Positions 51,730-61,697 of a DNA stretch of 64,000 nt are shown here, piece after piece; position 1 is the stretch's first letter; every line of letters starts with the position of its first letter. The notes beneath the pieces are model-generated. The model worked only from the letters and a program-made list of their open reading frames with translations, did not search any database and was not told the DNA's origin. The position numbers were made by a program, and so were the translations under genes. Source of the DNA: Sulfurimonas autotrophica DSM 16294 (GTDB lineage Bacteria; Campylobacterota; Campylobacteria; Campylobacterales; Sulfurimonadaceae); assembly GCF_000147355.1 (NCBI RefSeq), contig NC_014506.1:930001-994000 (forward strand), given 5' to 3'.

Positions 51730-52482
51730 ATGCCTGCAGATACAATCTCAATTAAACCAAACAATCACCGTATTTATCAATGTCCAAATGATAAAAAATC
51801 AGACCTTTTAGATAAACTAATTCAAGAAAATCCAAATGCAGATATTTTGGTAATGTGTTCTAAAAATCCTCAGCAAATCAAAGAAAAACTTCAAAATAAA
51901 GATGTGCGTGTCATTGAAGACAAGGAACTTATCAAAGAGAAAGATTTAACATGTGAGTATCTTATCAGCTATGATATGCCGATAAAAGCCATCGTTTATA
52001 TGGCAAGAGTCTCCAAAGCTGTCCAAAAAGCTGTAATGCTTTTGGATGAGAGTGAACAAAAAGCACTTCATTCGATAGAAACACTACTCGGGCGTGCAAT
52101 TAAACAAGAACGCATTGAAGGTTTTGAGTATGAAGTAAAAGAGAGCAAGAAACCAGCAGAACACACAAAGAAAAAGCTCTCCAAAGATGAAATCAAAGAG
52201 GTTGCCAAAAAGCGTTATGAAAGTTCTACACAGGAAAAACCAAAGTTTGACAAACCAAAGCGTGACTTTAAAAATGATGACAAAAAAGATGATAAATGGG
52301 CGAAAAAGAAAAAATCACCTAACAAATTTTTAGGCAAAGATGAAAATGGAAAAGCAATATTTTCAGGTAAAAGCGGTGAGAGAAATCATCGTCATGACGG
52401 TACACCACGTGATAAATATGATGCACCTAAAGTTACAGGTAAAAAAATAAATATCAAAGCTCGCAAGCCAAAAGAAGATTAA
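51730..52482 (+). CDS. Degenerate helicase C-terminal-domain protein with basic tail
   Basis: A protein of about 250 residues starting at ATG 51730, with AGGACACCAA upstream. Residues about 40-135 align by eye with the C-terminal RecA-like domain of the neighbouring RhlE: DVRVIEDKELIKEKDL with [24 protein letters not shown] with VINYELP, and HSIETLLGRAIKQERIEGFE with [19 protein letters not shown]. The motif VI segment HRIGRTGR is replaced by MARVSKAV and there is no ATP-binding half. The last 100 or so residues are very rich in K, D and R. It is likely an RNA- or helicase-associated protein without ATPase activity; function unknown. It diverges from rhlE. Confidence 0.8.
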   Translation: MPADTISIKPNNHRIYQCPNDKKSDLLDKLIQENPNADILVMCSKNPQQIKEKLQNKDVRVIEDKELIKEKDLTCEYLISYDMPIKAIVYMARVSKAVQKAVMLLDESEQKALHSIETLLGRAIKQERIEGFEYEVKESKKPAEHTKKKLSKDEIKEVAKKRYESSTQEKPKFDKPKRDFKNDDKKDDKWAKKKKSPNKFLGKDENGKAIFSGKSGERNHRHDGTPRDKYDAPKVTGKKINIKARKPKED

Positions 52483-53525
52483 TTTTCTTCGATAATTTGC
52501 GCAACTCTTTTTGAACTGCCATGCTGCAGGTAGCTTCTTAAAGATTTTGAATTTTGCAAAAACTTCTCTCTGTCATAATCATGATAGGCTTTTAAAAGGT
52601 TTTCCACTGTAACATCTTCTTGTATAAATTCGGGGTGCAGGGCCTCATTTTTATACTGAGAAAACATAATATTTCCAAGTCCTATATAATCCAATTTTAC
52701 AAGTCTGCTGGCTATAAAATAATCAAGCGGTTTTGCAATGTAGCTTAAAACAAAAGGCACTCCTATAAGAGCTGCTTCAAGGGTAGCCGTTCCACTGCAT
52801 ATAAAGGCAAAATCAGACTTATAGAGTGTTTCATGCGGCTCATTTGAAATAGAAAAAGCACTTAAATCTCCGTATAACTCTTGTATATCTGCCTCTGAAA
52901 AGTGTTTTGGAATGATGATTGTCGCGTTTACATGTAAACTCTGTACGAGTTGTTTAAAAACAGGCATAAGCTTTTTAATTTCACCTTTTCTGCTGCCTGG
53001 CATAAAAGCAACATCCTTTATTTCAGCATTAAGTGACTCTTTGAAATTTTTGATTTGGTCTAATAGTGGATGTCCTACATATTCTATAGGTGCATCTTTT
53101 GGATAGTAACTTTTTTCAAAAGGCAAAATAGAACATAATTTATTTATGGTTTTTGCAAGTACAGGAATGCGTTTTTTCTTCCATGCCCAGGCTTGAGGGA
53201 GTATATAATAGATTATTTCTTTTTGAGGGTATTTTTTCTTGATTTTTTTAGCAAGGGGGAGATTAAAACCGGAAGAATCAATCAATAAAACTTTGTCGGC
53301 ATCTTCACTGAGTTGGAGCATTTCATCATTGAGTTTAAAAAAGAATCGCAGTTTTTTGAGGGCGTCGACAAACCCCATAATGGCAAGACTTCTCAAATCA
53401 ACAATAGGCTCTCCCAGACTTTCATCAAAGATACCTATAAACTCAATGTCGTCACTTAATTCTTTTTTTAAAGATTTCAAATGCACATTTGCAGAGTGTT
53501 CCAATGCTGATACAAGAATTTTCAT
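52479..53525 (-). CDS. lpxB: Lipid-A-disaccharide synthase
   Basis: Joins UDP-2,3-diacylglucosamine to lipid X to form the lipid A disaccharide, at the inner membrane. Conserved LpxB segments: ALEHSANVHLKSLKKEL, IMGFVDALKKL, VLLIDSSGFNLPLAKKI, IIYYILPQAWAWKKKR, YVGHPLLDQI, FMPGSRKGEIKKLMPVF, ICSGTATLEAALIGVPFVL and FIASRLVKLDYIGLGNIM. At 348 residues it is near the usual length. It overlaps the pseudo-helicase gene by four bases at the 3' end and diverges from the dihydroorotase homologue. It carries a TTACATGTAA copy at 52928. Confidence 0.96.
   Translation of the reverse strand: MKILVSALEHSANVHLKSLKKELSDDIEFIGIFDESLGEPIVDLRSLAIMGFVDALKKLRFFFKLNDEMLQLSEDADKVLLIDSSGFNLPLAKKIKKKYPQKEIIYYILPQAWAWKKKRIPVLAKTINKLCSILPFEKSYYPKDAPIEYVGHPLLDQIKNFKESLNAEIKDVAFMPGSRKGEIKKLMPVFKQLVQSLHVNATIIIPKHFSEADIQELYGDLSAFSISNEPHETLYKSDFAFICSGTATLEAALIGVPFVLSYIAKPLDYFIASRLVKLDYIGLGNIMFSQYKNEALHPEFIQEDVTVENLLKAYHDYDREKFLQNSKSLRSYLQHGSSKRVAQIIEEN
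52928..52937. repeat. Iterated palindrome TTACATGTAA (lpxB)
   Basis: Exact copy, read on the minus strand as Leu-His-Val-Asn; flanking bases extend the palindrome to 12 (TTTACATGTAAA). Confidence 0.7.
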
Positions 53526-53580
53526 GAGTTTTAAGCCTTAATAATTTATAATACCGTCATTATATCAAAGGTGGTCTGAA

Positions 53581-54768
53581 ATGCTTATATCAAACGCAAT
53601 AGTTTGTGATGTAAACGGTGAGCGAGAAGTAGATGTCAAAATAGAAAACGGAATGATTACAGAAATAGGCTCTAATTTACGTGATGAAAACGTTATAGAT
53701 GCCAAAAGCATTTATCTGCTTCCTAGCCTTGTTGATACAAATGTTAGAGTCTTGGACTCATCTTTGAATGCAAAAAATATTAAAGCCATTGCTAAAGAGG
53801 CAAGAAAAGGTGGAGTAGGGCATATTGTCTTAAATGCTGATTCAAACCCTGCCATAGATAACGAAGTCGTTTTAGAATTTGCACAAAATGGTATCAAAGA
53901 TATAAATGATGTAAAAATTGATTTTATGCTCAACTCCTTAAAAGAAGATATGAGTCTCTCAAATATTGCCATTTTACTTAAAAAAGGAATAGTGGCTCCA
54001 TATATGAGTACCATAGCAAAAAATAATGTTGCCATCAAAATAGCGGAATATGTTAAAATGTATGGCGTGACACTCTTTTGTAAGCCAGAAGACAACTCTT
54101 TAATAAATGCCGGTGTGATGCTCGAAGGTGATGTAAGTTCAAAACTCGGACTTGCCGGTATTCCTGAACTGAGTGAAGTCTTACATGTATCAAGAATGAT
54201 AGAAATAGCAAGACATTTCGGGATTAAAATACTTTTTAACTCCATCGCTTCACCACGTTCGGTCGAGCTGATAACAAAAGCAAAAAGTGAAGGGGTGGCG
54301 GTCAGTTGTGAAGTTTCTGTGCATCATTTACTAAATTCAGATGAAGCGTGCGAAGGTTTTAATACAACAGCAAAACTCAACCCGCCACTCGCTTCAAAAA
54401 ATGATGTCAAAGAACTACAAAATGCGCTCAAACGCGGAGAAATTGACGTGTTGACAACACTGCACCAGCCAAATTCACCTGTCAATAAAGAAGTGGCATT
54501 TTTTGACGCGGCGTATGGCTGTGAAGCACTTGAAGATGCACTGCCGATTTATTATACAAAACTGGTAAAGTCAGGCATGATTTCAATGAGTGAATTAGTA
54601 AAACTTACTGTACAAAATCCTGCAAAAAGTATAAATATTGAAGCCGGAGTTATAGAAGTAGGGCAAAATGCAAATCTAGTGCTGTTTGATTTAAACGAGA
54701 AGAGAGTTGTAGATAATGCACAGTCACTTTATAATGGTGAAGAAATTTTTGGAAAAGTTGTGCTTTAG
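53581..54768 (+). CDS. Dihydroorotase-like protein lacking metal ligands
   Basis: A 395-residue amidohydrolase-superfamily protein with the class I dihydroorotase fold. The metal-binding H-x-H that should follow the first strand reads SLVDTNVRV. The metal histidine in the usual H-C-E-D segment reads L-F-C-K-P-E-D. The catalytic aspartate segment (normally A-T-D-H-A-P-H) reads TTLHQPNSPVN. The fold-level landmarks GLAGIPELSE and SVHHLL remain. It is therefore probably non-catalytic, like the PyrX-type subunits that support aspartate transcarbamoylase; that link is inferred. AAAGGTGGTCTGAA precedes the ATG. Confidence 0.85.
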   Translation: MLISNAIVCDVNGEREVDVKIENGMITEIGSNLRDENVIDAKSIYLLPSLVDTNVRVLDSSLNAKNIKAIAKEARKGGVGHIVLNADSNPAIDNEVVLEFAQNGIKDINDVKIDFMLNSLKEDMSLSNIAILLKKGIVAPYMSTIAKNNVAIKIAEYVKMYGVTLFCKPEDNSLINAGVMLEGDVSSKLGLAGIPELSEVLHVSRMIEIARHFGIKILFNSIASPRSVELITKAKSEGVAVSCEVSVHHLLNSDEACEGFNTTAKLNPPLASKNDVKELQNALKRGEIDVLTTLHQPNSPVNKEVAFFDAAYGCEALEDALPIYYTKLVKSGMISMSELVKLTVQNPAKSINIEAGVIEVGQNANLVLFDLNEKRVVDNAQSLYNGEEIFGKVVL

Positions 54769-54802
54769 CGTTTGAAAAGCTGGTTTCCGAAAAGCATTTA
54801 GC

Positions 54803-55981
<1,179 letters not shown>

Positions 55982-56021
55982 TTATTGTAAAATTATTAAA
56001 AATATTTTCAAAGGTGTATTG

Positions 56022-56588
56022 ATGGCAACTGTCGGTATGAGTGATATTAAAAAAAATGTTCGTTTAATAGTAGGTGAAGTTCCGTATAAAGTAGTAGAAT
56101 TTCAACATGTAAAACCGGGGAAAGGTGCTGCATTTGTTCGTATGAAAATGAAAAGTTTTCTAAATGGAAAGGTAGTTGAAAAAACTGTTCATGCAGGTGA
56201 TAAATTTGAAGTACCTGTGATTGATTATAAAACTATGCAGTATTTATATGATGATGGTGATATGTACCAGTTTATGGATAATGAAACTTATGAACAGCTC
56301 GGTCTCACTTATGAGCAGTGTGACGATGCTTCAAAATGGTTCAAAGACGGTATAAATGTAGATATAGTATTTTATAAAGGGAATGCCATCTCTGTGCAGG
56401 CTCCTGAAATTATGGAATTTGTTATTACTGAAACACCGCCAAACTTTAAAGGTGACACATCAAGCGGAAGTAAAAAACCTGCAACACTTGAAAGCGGTGC
56501 TGTTGTTCAGGTTCCATACCATGTTTTAGAGGGTGATACTATTAAAGTTAATACTGTCGATGGCGAGTATTTAGAAAAAGTTAAATAA
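56022..56588 (+). CDS. efp: Elongation factor P
   Basis: Relieves ribosome stalling at polyproline. A 188-residue protein with the three-barrel EF-P layout. The apical lysine that is modified in many bacteria is in VKPGKGAAFVRMK, near residue 34. KMKSFLNGKVVEKTVHAGDK and the C-terminal VQVPYHVLEGDTIKVNT and DGEYLEKVK are standard. The ATG at 56022 is favoured over an overlapping TTG by AAGGTG at 56011-56016. It is followed after 29 bases by an ATP-grasp gene. Confidence 0.96.
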   Translation: MATVGMSDIKKNVRLIVGEVPYKVVEFQHVKPGKGAAFVRMKMKSFLNGKVVEKTVHAGDKFEVPVIDYKTMQYLYDDGDMYQFMDNETYEQLGLTYEQCDDASKWFKDGINVDIVFYKGNAISVQAPEIMEFVITETPPNFKGDTSSGSKKPATLESGAVVQVPYHVLEGDTIKVNTVDGEYLEKVK

Positions 56589-56617
56589 TTTAACAAAACT
56601 TATAAGGAATAAGCAGC

Positions 56618-58039
56618 ATGGGATTAAGTAATAAAGAATTACCAAAATTAGGCTTTTTGTATATGGACTATGTCCTGAGATTTTTTGACCATTCAAATTT
56701 TAAAGGTTGGCCAAATAAAATAGAAACTGTAATATATCATTGGAAAAATGATAAAAAGAGATTTATTCAAGAAGTCAAAGATAAAAAAATTGATGTTCTT
56801 ATAGGTAATGTTCCCGCTACTGCTTATGAAACTTTTCGTGAGATTGCACGCGCTCTTCCTCATGTGAGATTTATTCCATCACTAGATACACAGTTTTCAA
56901 ACAAATCTAAAGAAAATGTAACAAGGTTTGCTTGGAAATATGATTTGCCGATTCCAAAAACATATATTTATTATAATCATAAAAATGCAGATAAATTTTT
57001 GCAAAAATGTGAATATCCTAAGATAATTAAAAAATCTTACGGGCCGTCAAACTACGGTGGTTATTTTGTGCATAAAGTAGACAGTTACAAAGAAGCTAGA
57101 GAACTTTTTGATGAAAAAAGATACCATCCTCAGTATTTTCAGGATTTTGTACCAATGGAAGCAGATATCCGTGTTATGCTCATAGGTCACAAACCGGTAT
57201 GTGCGTTCTGGCGTCGTGCTCCTGAGGGTGAATGGCTGACAAACACTTCTCAAGGCGGAAGTATGGATTATATGGATGTTCCAAAATCTGTTCTTGATCT
57301 AGCAGTAAAGGTGTCAAAAGCTGCAAAAGCAGAATACTGGGCTTGTGATGTTGCTTACGGTAAAGATGGTAAAGTACGCATTTTAGAGTGTGCTACTGCA
57401 TTTGCTGCATTCCCTTATATCCGAGATTGGATTGGTCAGTATCTAATGTGGCTTTTAAGTGAGGGCAGATTTAGAAAACCGCATATTCCAATGTTTAACT
57501 GGGAAGAGCTGGGTAAAATTTCTCCTGATTTACTCAGAACAATGCGTCATATCACATTTGGTCAATTTAATGCCAGTTATGACGGTGCATACTTTGGAAA
57601 TAAGAAAAAAATGTATGGTAAAAAAGAAGTTTATATGCATGAACTTGATGAAAAATATAAAATATACCCTGTAAAACCAAGATACAGCGAAGAGTGGCCG
57701 AGCGAAACATGGAACTATCAAGACAAACTGGCGTTAAAACCTTTGCGTTCTTTGAAAAAAGATTCTAATATAGAAGTGCCTGTACCGACCAAAGATGAAT
57801 CAAGTGAGTCTTTTACAAAAGATGAAGTTAAAATTACAAAGGATGAACTGAGTGATTTTTTAACATCTATAAATGGAATTGGTAAAAAGAAAGTTAAAAA
57901 AATAGTAAAACATTTTGGTGATGTAGAAGAAGTGATTGGTGTACTTCACCAAAATCCTACAATGCTCACAGAAATAAAAGGTATTACCGACAAGCTTGTA
58001 AAAAAAGTAAAAAAAGCATGGAAAAAGCTTCTAAAATAA
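56618..58039 (+). CDS. ATP-grasp protein with C-terminal HhH domain
   Basis: A 473-residue protein. A pre-ATP-grasp region precedes a RimK-like ATP-grasp domain (about residues 105-290): LPIPKTYIYYN, YPKIIKKSYGPSNYGGYFV, QYFQDFVPMEADIRVMLIG, FWRRAPEGEWLTNTSQGGS and LECATAFAAFP. The usual E-x-N metal pair reads E-C-A, so the second magnesium ligand is not obvious. The C-terminal 70 residues carry helix-hairpin-helix repeats (FLTSINGIGKKKVKKIVKHF, then MLTEIKGITDKLVKKVKKA), usually nucleic-acid binding. It sits between efp and dnaE. The substrate is unknown. Confidence 0.83.
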   Translation: MGLSNKELPKLGFLYMDYVLRFFDHSNFKGWPNKIETVIYHWKNDKKRFIQEVKDKKIDVLIGNVPATAYETFREIARALPHVRFIPSLDTQFSNKSKENVTRFAWKYDLPIPKTYIYYNHKNADKFLQKCEYPKIIKKSYGPSNYGGYFVHKVDSYKEARELFDEKRYHPQYFQDFVPMEADIRVMLIGHKPVCAFWRRAPEGEWLTNTSQGGSMDYMDVPKSVLDLAVKVSKAAKAEYWACDVAYGKDGKVRILECATAFAAFPYIRDWIGQYLMWLLSEGRFRKPHIPMFNWEELGKISPDLLRTMRHITFGQFNASYDGAYFGNKKKMYGKKEVYMHELDEKYKIYPVKPRYSEEWPSETWNYQDKLALKPLRSLKKDSNIEVPVPTKDESSESFTKDEVKITKDELSDFLTSINGIGKKKVKKIVKHFGDVEEVIGVLHQNPTMLTEIKGITDKLVKKVKKAWKKLLK

Positions 58040-58058
58040 TATAAAAAAGGCAATACTT

Positions 58059-61000
58059 TTGAGCAAACAACCCTCTTTTACACATTTACATCTCCATACA
58101 GAATATTCACTGCTTGACGGTGCAAATAAACTCTCGAATCTTGTTTCGAGAGTCAAAGAACTTGGCATGACTTCAGTAGCTATGACTGATCATGGCAATA
58201 TGTTTGGAGCTATTGATTTTTACAAGCAGATGAAGGGCGCAGGACTTAAACCAATTATCGGAATGGAAGGTTACATTCATAATGGTGAGACTTTGGGTGA
58301 TAAAAGTACAAAACAGCGTTTTCATATCTGTTTATATGCCAAAAATAAAAAGGGATATGAAAATCTCATGTATCTCTCTTCAAAAGCTTTTATAGAAGGC
58401 TTTTACTACTTTCCGCGTATCAATAAAAAAGAGCTTCGTGAACATAGTGAAGGGCTTATCTGTACTTCTGCATGTCTTCAGGGCGAAGTAAACTGGCACT
58501 TAAATCTTCAAAATGAAAGAAATGTAAAAAACGGTGCCTTAGGGTATGAAGGTGCATTAAATGTCGCACGAGAATATCAAGATATTTTTGGAAATGATTT
58601 TTATCTTGAACTTATGCGTCACGGGATTGGTGACCAGCTCTATATAGATGAGCAGATACTTAAAATTTCTCGTGAGACAGGTATTAAAATAGTCGCAACA
58701 AATGATACGCACTATACATACCCGGATGATGCACAATATCATGAAGCTTTTATGTGTATTGGTATGAATAAACTTTATGATGATCCAAATCGTATGCGTC
58801 ACTCTGTTCATGAGTTTTATATAAAATCTCCAGATGAAATGGCAAGACTGTTTGCTGATATTCCTGAAGCGCTCGAACATACCCAGGAGATTACAAATAA
58901 GATAGAAGATTTTGTGCCGATTGTAAAAACACCAACTCCGCCCAACTTTAAATTTACACAAGAATATGCAAAAGAAGAGGGTTTGGATATAGATTATCAA
59001 GATGACCCTCCTTTAGCTGATGATGCAAGTGAAGAGGAAAAGAAAAAATGGTTGAGCGCGGCTGATAAAAATGATGCCGAGTACTTTATAATTAAGTGCC
59101 GAGAGGGGCTGGAAAAACGCCTGAAAATAGTTCCAAAAGAACGTCATCAAGAATATCGTGACAGATTAGAGTTTGAAATGGATATTATTAACTCTATGAA
59201 ATTTCCCGGTTATATGATGATTGTATGGGATTTTGTTAAAGAGGCGAAACGTATAGGTGTTGCGGTTGGACCTGGCCGAGGAAGTGCTGCTGGGAGTTTA
59301 GTTGCATATTCTTTAGAAATTACAGATATTGATCCTATGAAATATGACCTGCTGTTTGAGCGTTTTTTAAATCCTGAGCGTGTAAGTATGCCCGATATTG
59401 ATATGGACTTTATGCAGGCTCGTCGTGGAGAAGTTATTGATTATGTAACGAAAAAATATGGGCGTAATCAGGTTGCACAGATTATTACTTTCGGTTCACT
59501 GCTTGCAAAAGGAGTTATCCGTGATGTTGCTCGCGTACTTGATATGCCGCTCTCTAAAGCAGATCAGATGGCAAAACTTGTTCCTGATGAACTTGGTATT
59601 ACGCTCAATGGTAAAACAAAAAACGGTGAATTTAAAGATGGTGCTTTTCAAAAAGAGCCGAAACTCCGTGAGCTTGTAGAGAGTGATCCTCAAGTTGGGC
59701 GTGTTTGGGAATTTGCCAAAAAACTTGAAGGCCTCAAACGAAATGCCGGAATGCATGCAGCTGGTGTCGTTATTTCCAATGAAGAGCTTTGGAAAAAGAC
59801 ACCTATTTATAAGCCATCTGGTGAGGATACCTTTGTAACACAGTACTCGCTTAACTATATGGAAGATGTAGACTTAATCAAGTTTGACTTCTTGGGGCTG
59901 AAAACGCTTGATGTTATTGACAATGCAATTAAGCTGATTAAGAGAAGATATGATAAAGATATAGACTGGCATACGATAGATGAAAATGACAAAAATGTTT
60001 ATGATGTCATTCAAACAGGTGAAACGGTAGGGATGTTTCAAATTGAATCCTCCGGTATGCAGGATTTGAATAAACGATTAAAACCTTCAAATTTTGAGGA
60101 TTTAATTGCGGTCTTGGCACTCTATCGTCCGGGTCCTATGGAGTCGGGGATGCTTGATGACTTCATCGAGCGTAAACACGGACGTCAGGAAATTACCTAT
60201 GTTTTTGAAGCGCTTGAAGAGATACTAAAACCTACTTACGGAGTAATTGTTTATCAAGAACAGGTAATGCAGATTGTGCAGACCATTGGAGGATTCAGTC
60301 TTGGCGGTGCAGACATTGTTCGTCGTGCTATGGGGAAGAAAAAAGTCGATGAGATGCTCAAATATAACAAAGAATTCTCAGAAGGTGCAGCAAAACAGGG
60401 ACTAGATTATAAGACTGCATCAGAACTTTTTGATTTAATTGAAAAGTTTGCCGGATATGGTTTTAACAAGTCTCACTCGGCAGCCTATGCAATGGTTACA
60501 TTCCAAACAGCATGGCTAAAAACTTACTATCCAAATGAATTTATGGCAGCCCTTTTAACGTCCGATAAAGACAATACTGAAAAGGTTGTCCGCTACATAG
60601 ATGAAGTAAAGCGTATGGGTATTGAGCTTTCTCCTCCTGATATCTGTGACTCATATTTGGAGTTTTCAGCTATTACCAAAGAGAATCGTGAAATTATTCT
60701 TTTTGGTTTGGGCGGCATAAAAGGTGTCGGTGAAGCTGCCATACATGCAATGATCGAAGAGCGTGAAGAAAATGGTGATTATGCCTCTTTGCAGGATTTT
60801 GTCAATAGAATTGAACCTTCAAAAGTCAATAAACGTGTTGTTGAAGCAATTATAAAATCAGGCGGATTTGACAGATACGGCTACTCGCGCAAAGCACTAT
60901 TGGACCAAATAGAACTTATAGTTGATACTGCAAAAAAAGCAAGTGAAGCAAAGAAAAATGTAGTCGGCAGTCTTTTTGGTGATGACGAAGAAATTACAAC

Positions 61001-61673
61001 AGTGAGGCTTGAACTTAAAAATTCGGATGAGTATGAACTTAAAGAAATCTTGGAATTTGAAAAAGACACGCTGGGCTTTTATGTCTCAGGGCACCCGATG
61101 GATGATTTTCGTGAAGAGTTGGATGAATTAAACTATACGCTCTCTTCAGAACTTGAGAGTATTAAAGATGGTTCATTCGCTATATTTATCGGAAAAGTTG
61201 AAGAAATACAGAAAAAAATCTCTAAAAAAGGAAATCAGTTCGGTATAGTGAACTTGATGGATTTTCATGGAAATATAGAAATTATGCTTTTTTCCGACAA
61301 GTTAGAACAACTAGGTGAAATGGATTTGGAAGAACCGGTTGCATTTAAGGCAAGAGTAACACATACTGATTTTGGACCACGCTTGAATGTAACAAAAATA
61401 ATGACGCTCAAACAGGCAAAAAAAGAGACAAAAAAAGTTAAAACAGAGATTCAAGAAGCACCGCCTGAACCAATAAATCTGGCTGTAAGACTTAGTAATA
61501 ATTTTGATGTATTGGAAAATCTCTATAGTATGATAAGACAAAACCCGGGGAATCGACCGCTCAAAATAACAATAATTTCAAAACTTCATAATGTTGTTAT
61601 AGACTCTGCAATACGCGTAGATAGTAAAATTATTACTGCCTTGGATGGTAATGAATTTGTGGATTTAATATAA
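58059..61673 (+). CDS. dnaE: DNA polymerase III alpha subunit
   Basis: The replicative polymerase subunit, 1204 residues, class DnaE1. N-terminal PHP domain (THLHLHTEYSLLDGAN, VAMTDHGNMFG); polymerase palm with RGSAAGSLVAYSLEITDIDP and catalytic aspartates in MPDIDMDFMQ; fingers QVMQIVQTIGGFSLGGAD and RRAMGKKK; then FNKSHSAAYAM, a tandem HhH, and a C-terminal OB fold (FAIFIGKVEEI). The start is TTG at 58059, following a weak site. It lies 19 bases after the ATP-grasp gene. Confidence 0.97.
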   Translation: MSKQPSFTHLHLHTEYSLLDGANKLSNLVSRVKELGMTSVAMTDHGNMFGAIDFYKQMKGAGLKPIIGMEGYIHNGETLGDKSTKQRFHICLYAKNKKGYENLMYLSSKAFIEGFYYFPRINKKELREHSEGLICTSACLQGEVNWHLNLQNERNVKNGALGYEGALNVAREYQDIFGNDFYLELMRHGIGDQLYIDEQILKISRETGIKIVATNDTHYTYPDDAQYHEAFMCIGMNKLYDDPNRMRHSVHEFYIKSPDEMARLFADIPEALEHTQEITNKIEDFVPIVKTPTPPNFKFTQEYAKEEGLDIDYQDDPPLADDASEEEKKKWLSAADKNDAEYFIIKCREGLEKRLKIVPKERHQEYRDRLEFEMDIINSMKFPGYMMIVWDFVKEAKRIGVAVGPGRGSAAGSLVAYSLEITDIDPMKYDLLFERFLNPERVSMPDIDMDFMQARRGEVIDYVTKKYGRNQVAQIITFGSLLAKGVIRDVARVLDMPLSKADQMAKLVPDELGITLNGKTKNGEFKDGAFQKEPKLRELVESDPQVGRVWEFAKKLEGLKRNAGMHAAGVVISNEELWKKTPIYKPSGEDTFVTQYSLNYMEDVDLIKFDFLGLKTLDVIDNAIKLIKRRYDKDIDWHTIDENDKNVYDVIQTGETVGMFQIESSGMQDLNKRLKPSNFEDLIAVLALYRPGPMESGMLDDFIERKHGRQEITYVFEALEEILKPTYGVIVYQEQVMQIVQTIGGFSLGGADIVRRAMGKKKVDEMLKYNKEFSEGAAKQGLDYKTASELFDLIEKFAGYGFNKSHSAAYAMVTFQTAWLKTYYPNEFMAALLTSDKDNTEKVVRYIDEVKRMGIELSPPDICDSYLEFSAITKENREIILFGLGGIKGVGEAAIHAMIEEREENGDYASLQDFVNRIEPSKVNKRVVEAIIKSGGFDRYGYSRKALLDQIELIVDTAKKASEAKKNVVGSLFGDDEEITTVRLELKNSDEYELKEILEFEKDTLGFYVSGHPMDDFREELDELNYTLSSELESIKDGSFAIFIGKVEEIQKKISKKGNQFGIVNLMDFHGNIEIMLFSDKLEQLGEMDLEEPVAFKARVTHTDFGPRLNVTKIMTLKQAKKETKKVKTEIQEAPPEPINLAVRLSNNFDVLENLYSMIRQNPGNRPLKITIISKLHNVVIDSAIRVDSKIITALDGNEFVDLI

Positions 61674-61697
61674 TAAATAATTGTAAGGGTATTTACT

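Noticed and set aside
53712-54245. 177-codon minus-strand frame
   Set aside because: Lies entirely opposite the dihydroorotase homologue, with no ribosome binding site or recognisable motif.
54769-54802. Possible terminator between the dihydroorotase homologue and tgt
   Set aside because: Only short complementary pieces with a long loop are present, without a T tract; not convincing.
58557-59000. 147-codon minus-strand frame
   Set aside because: Antisense to the PHP and early polymerase region of dnaE, with no family resemblance.
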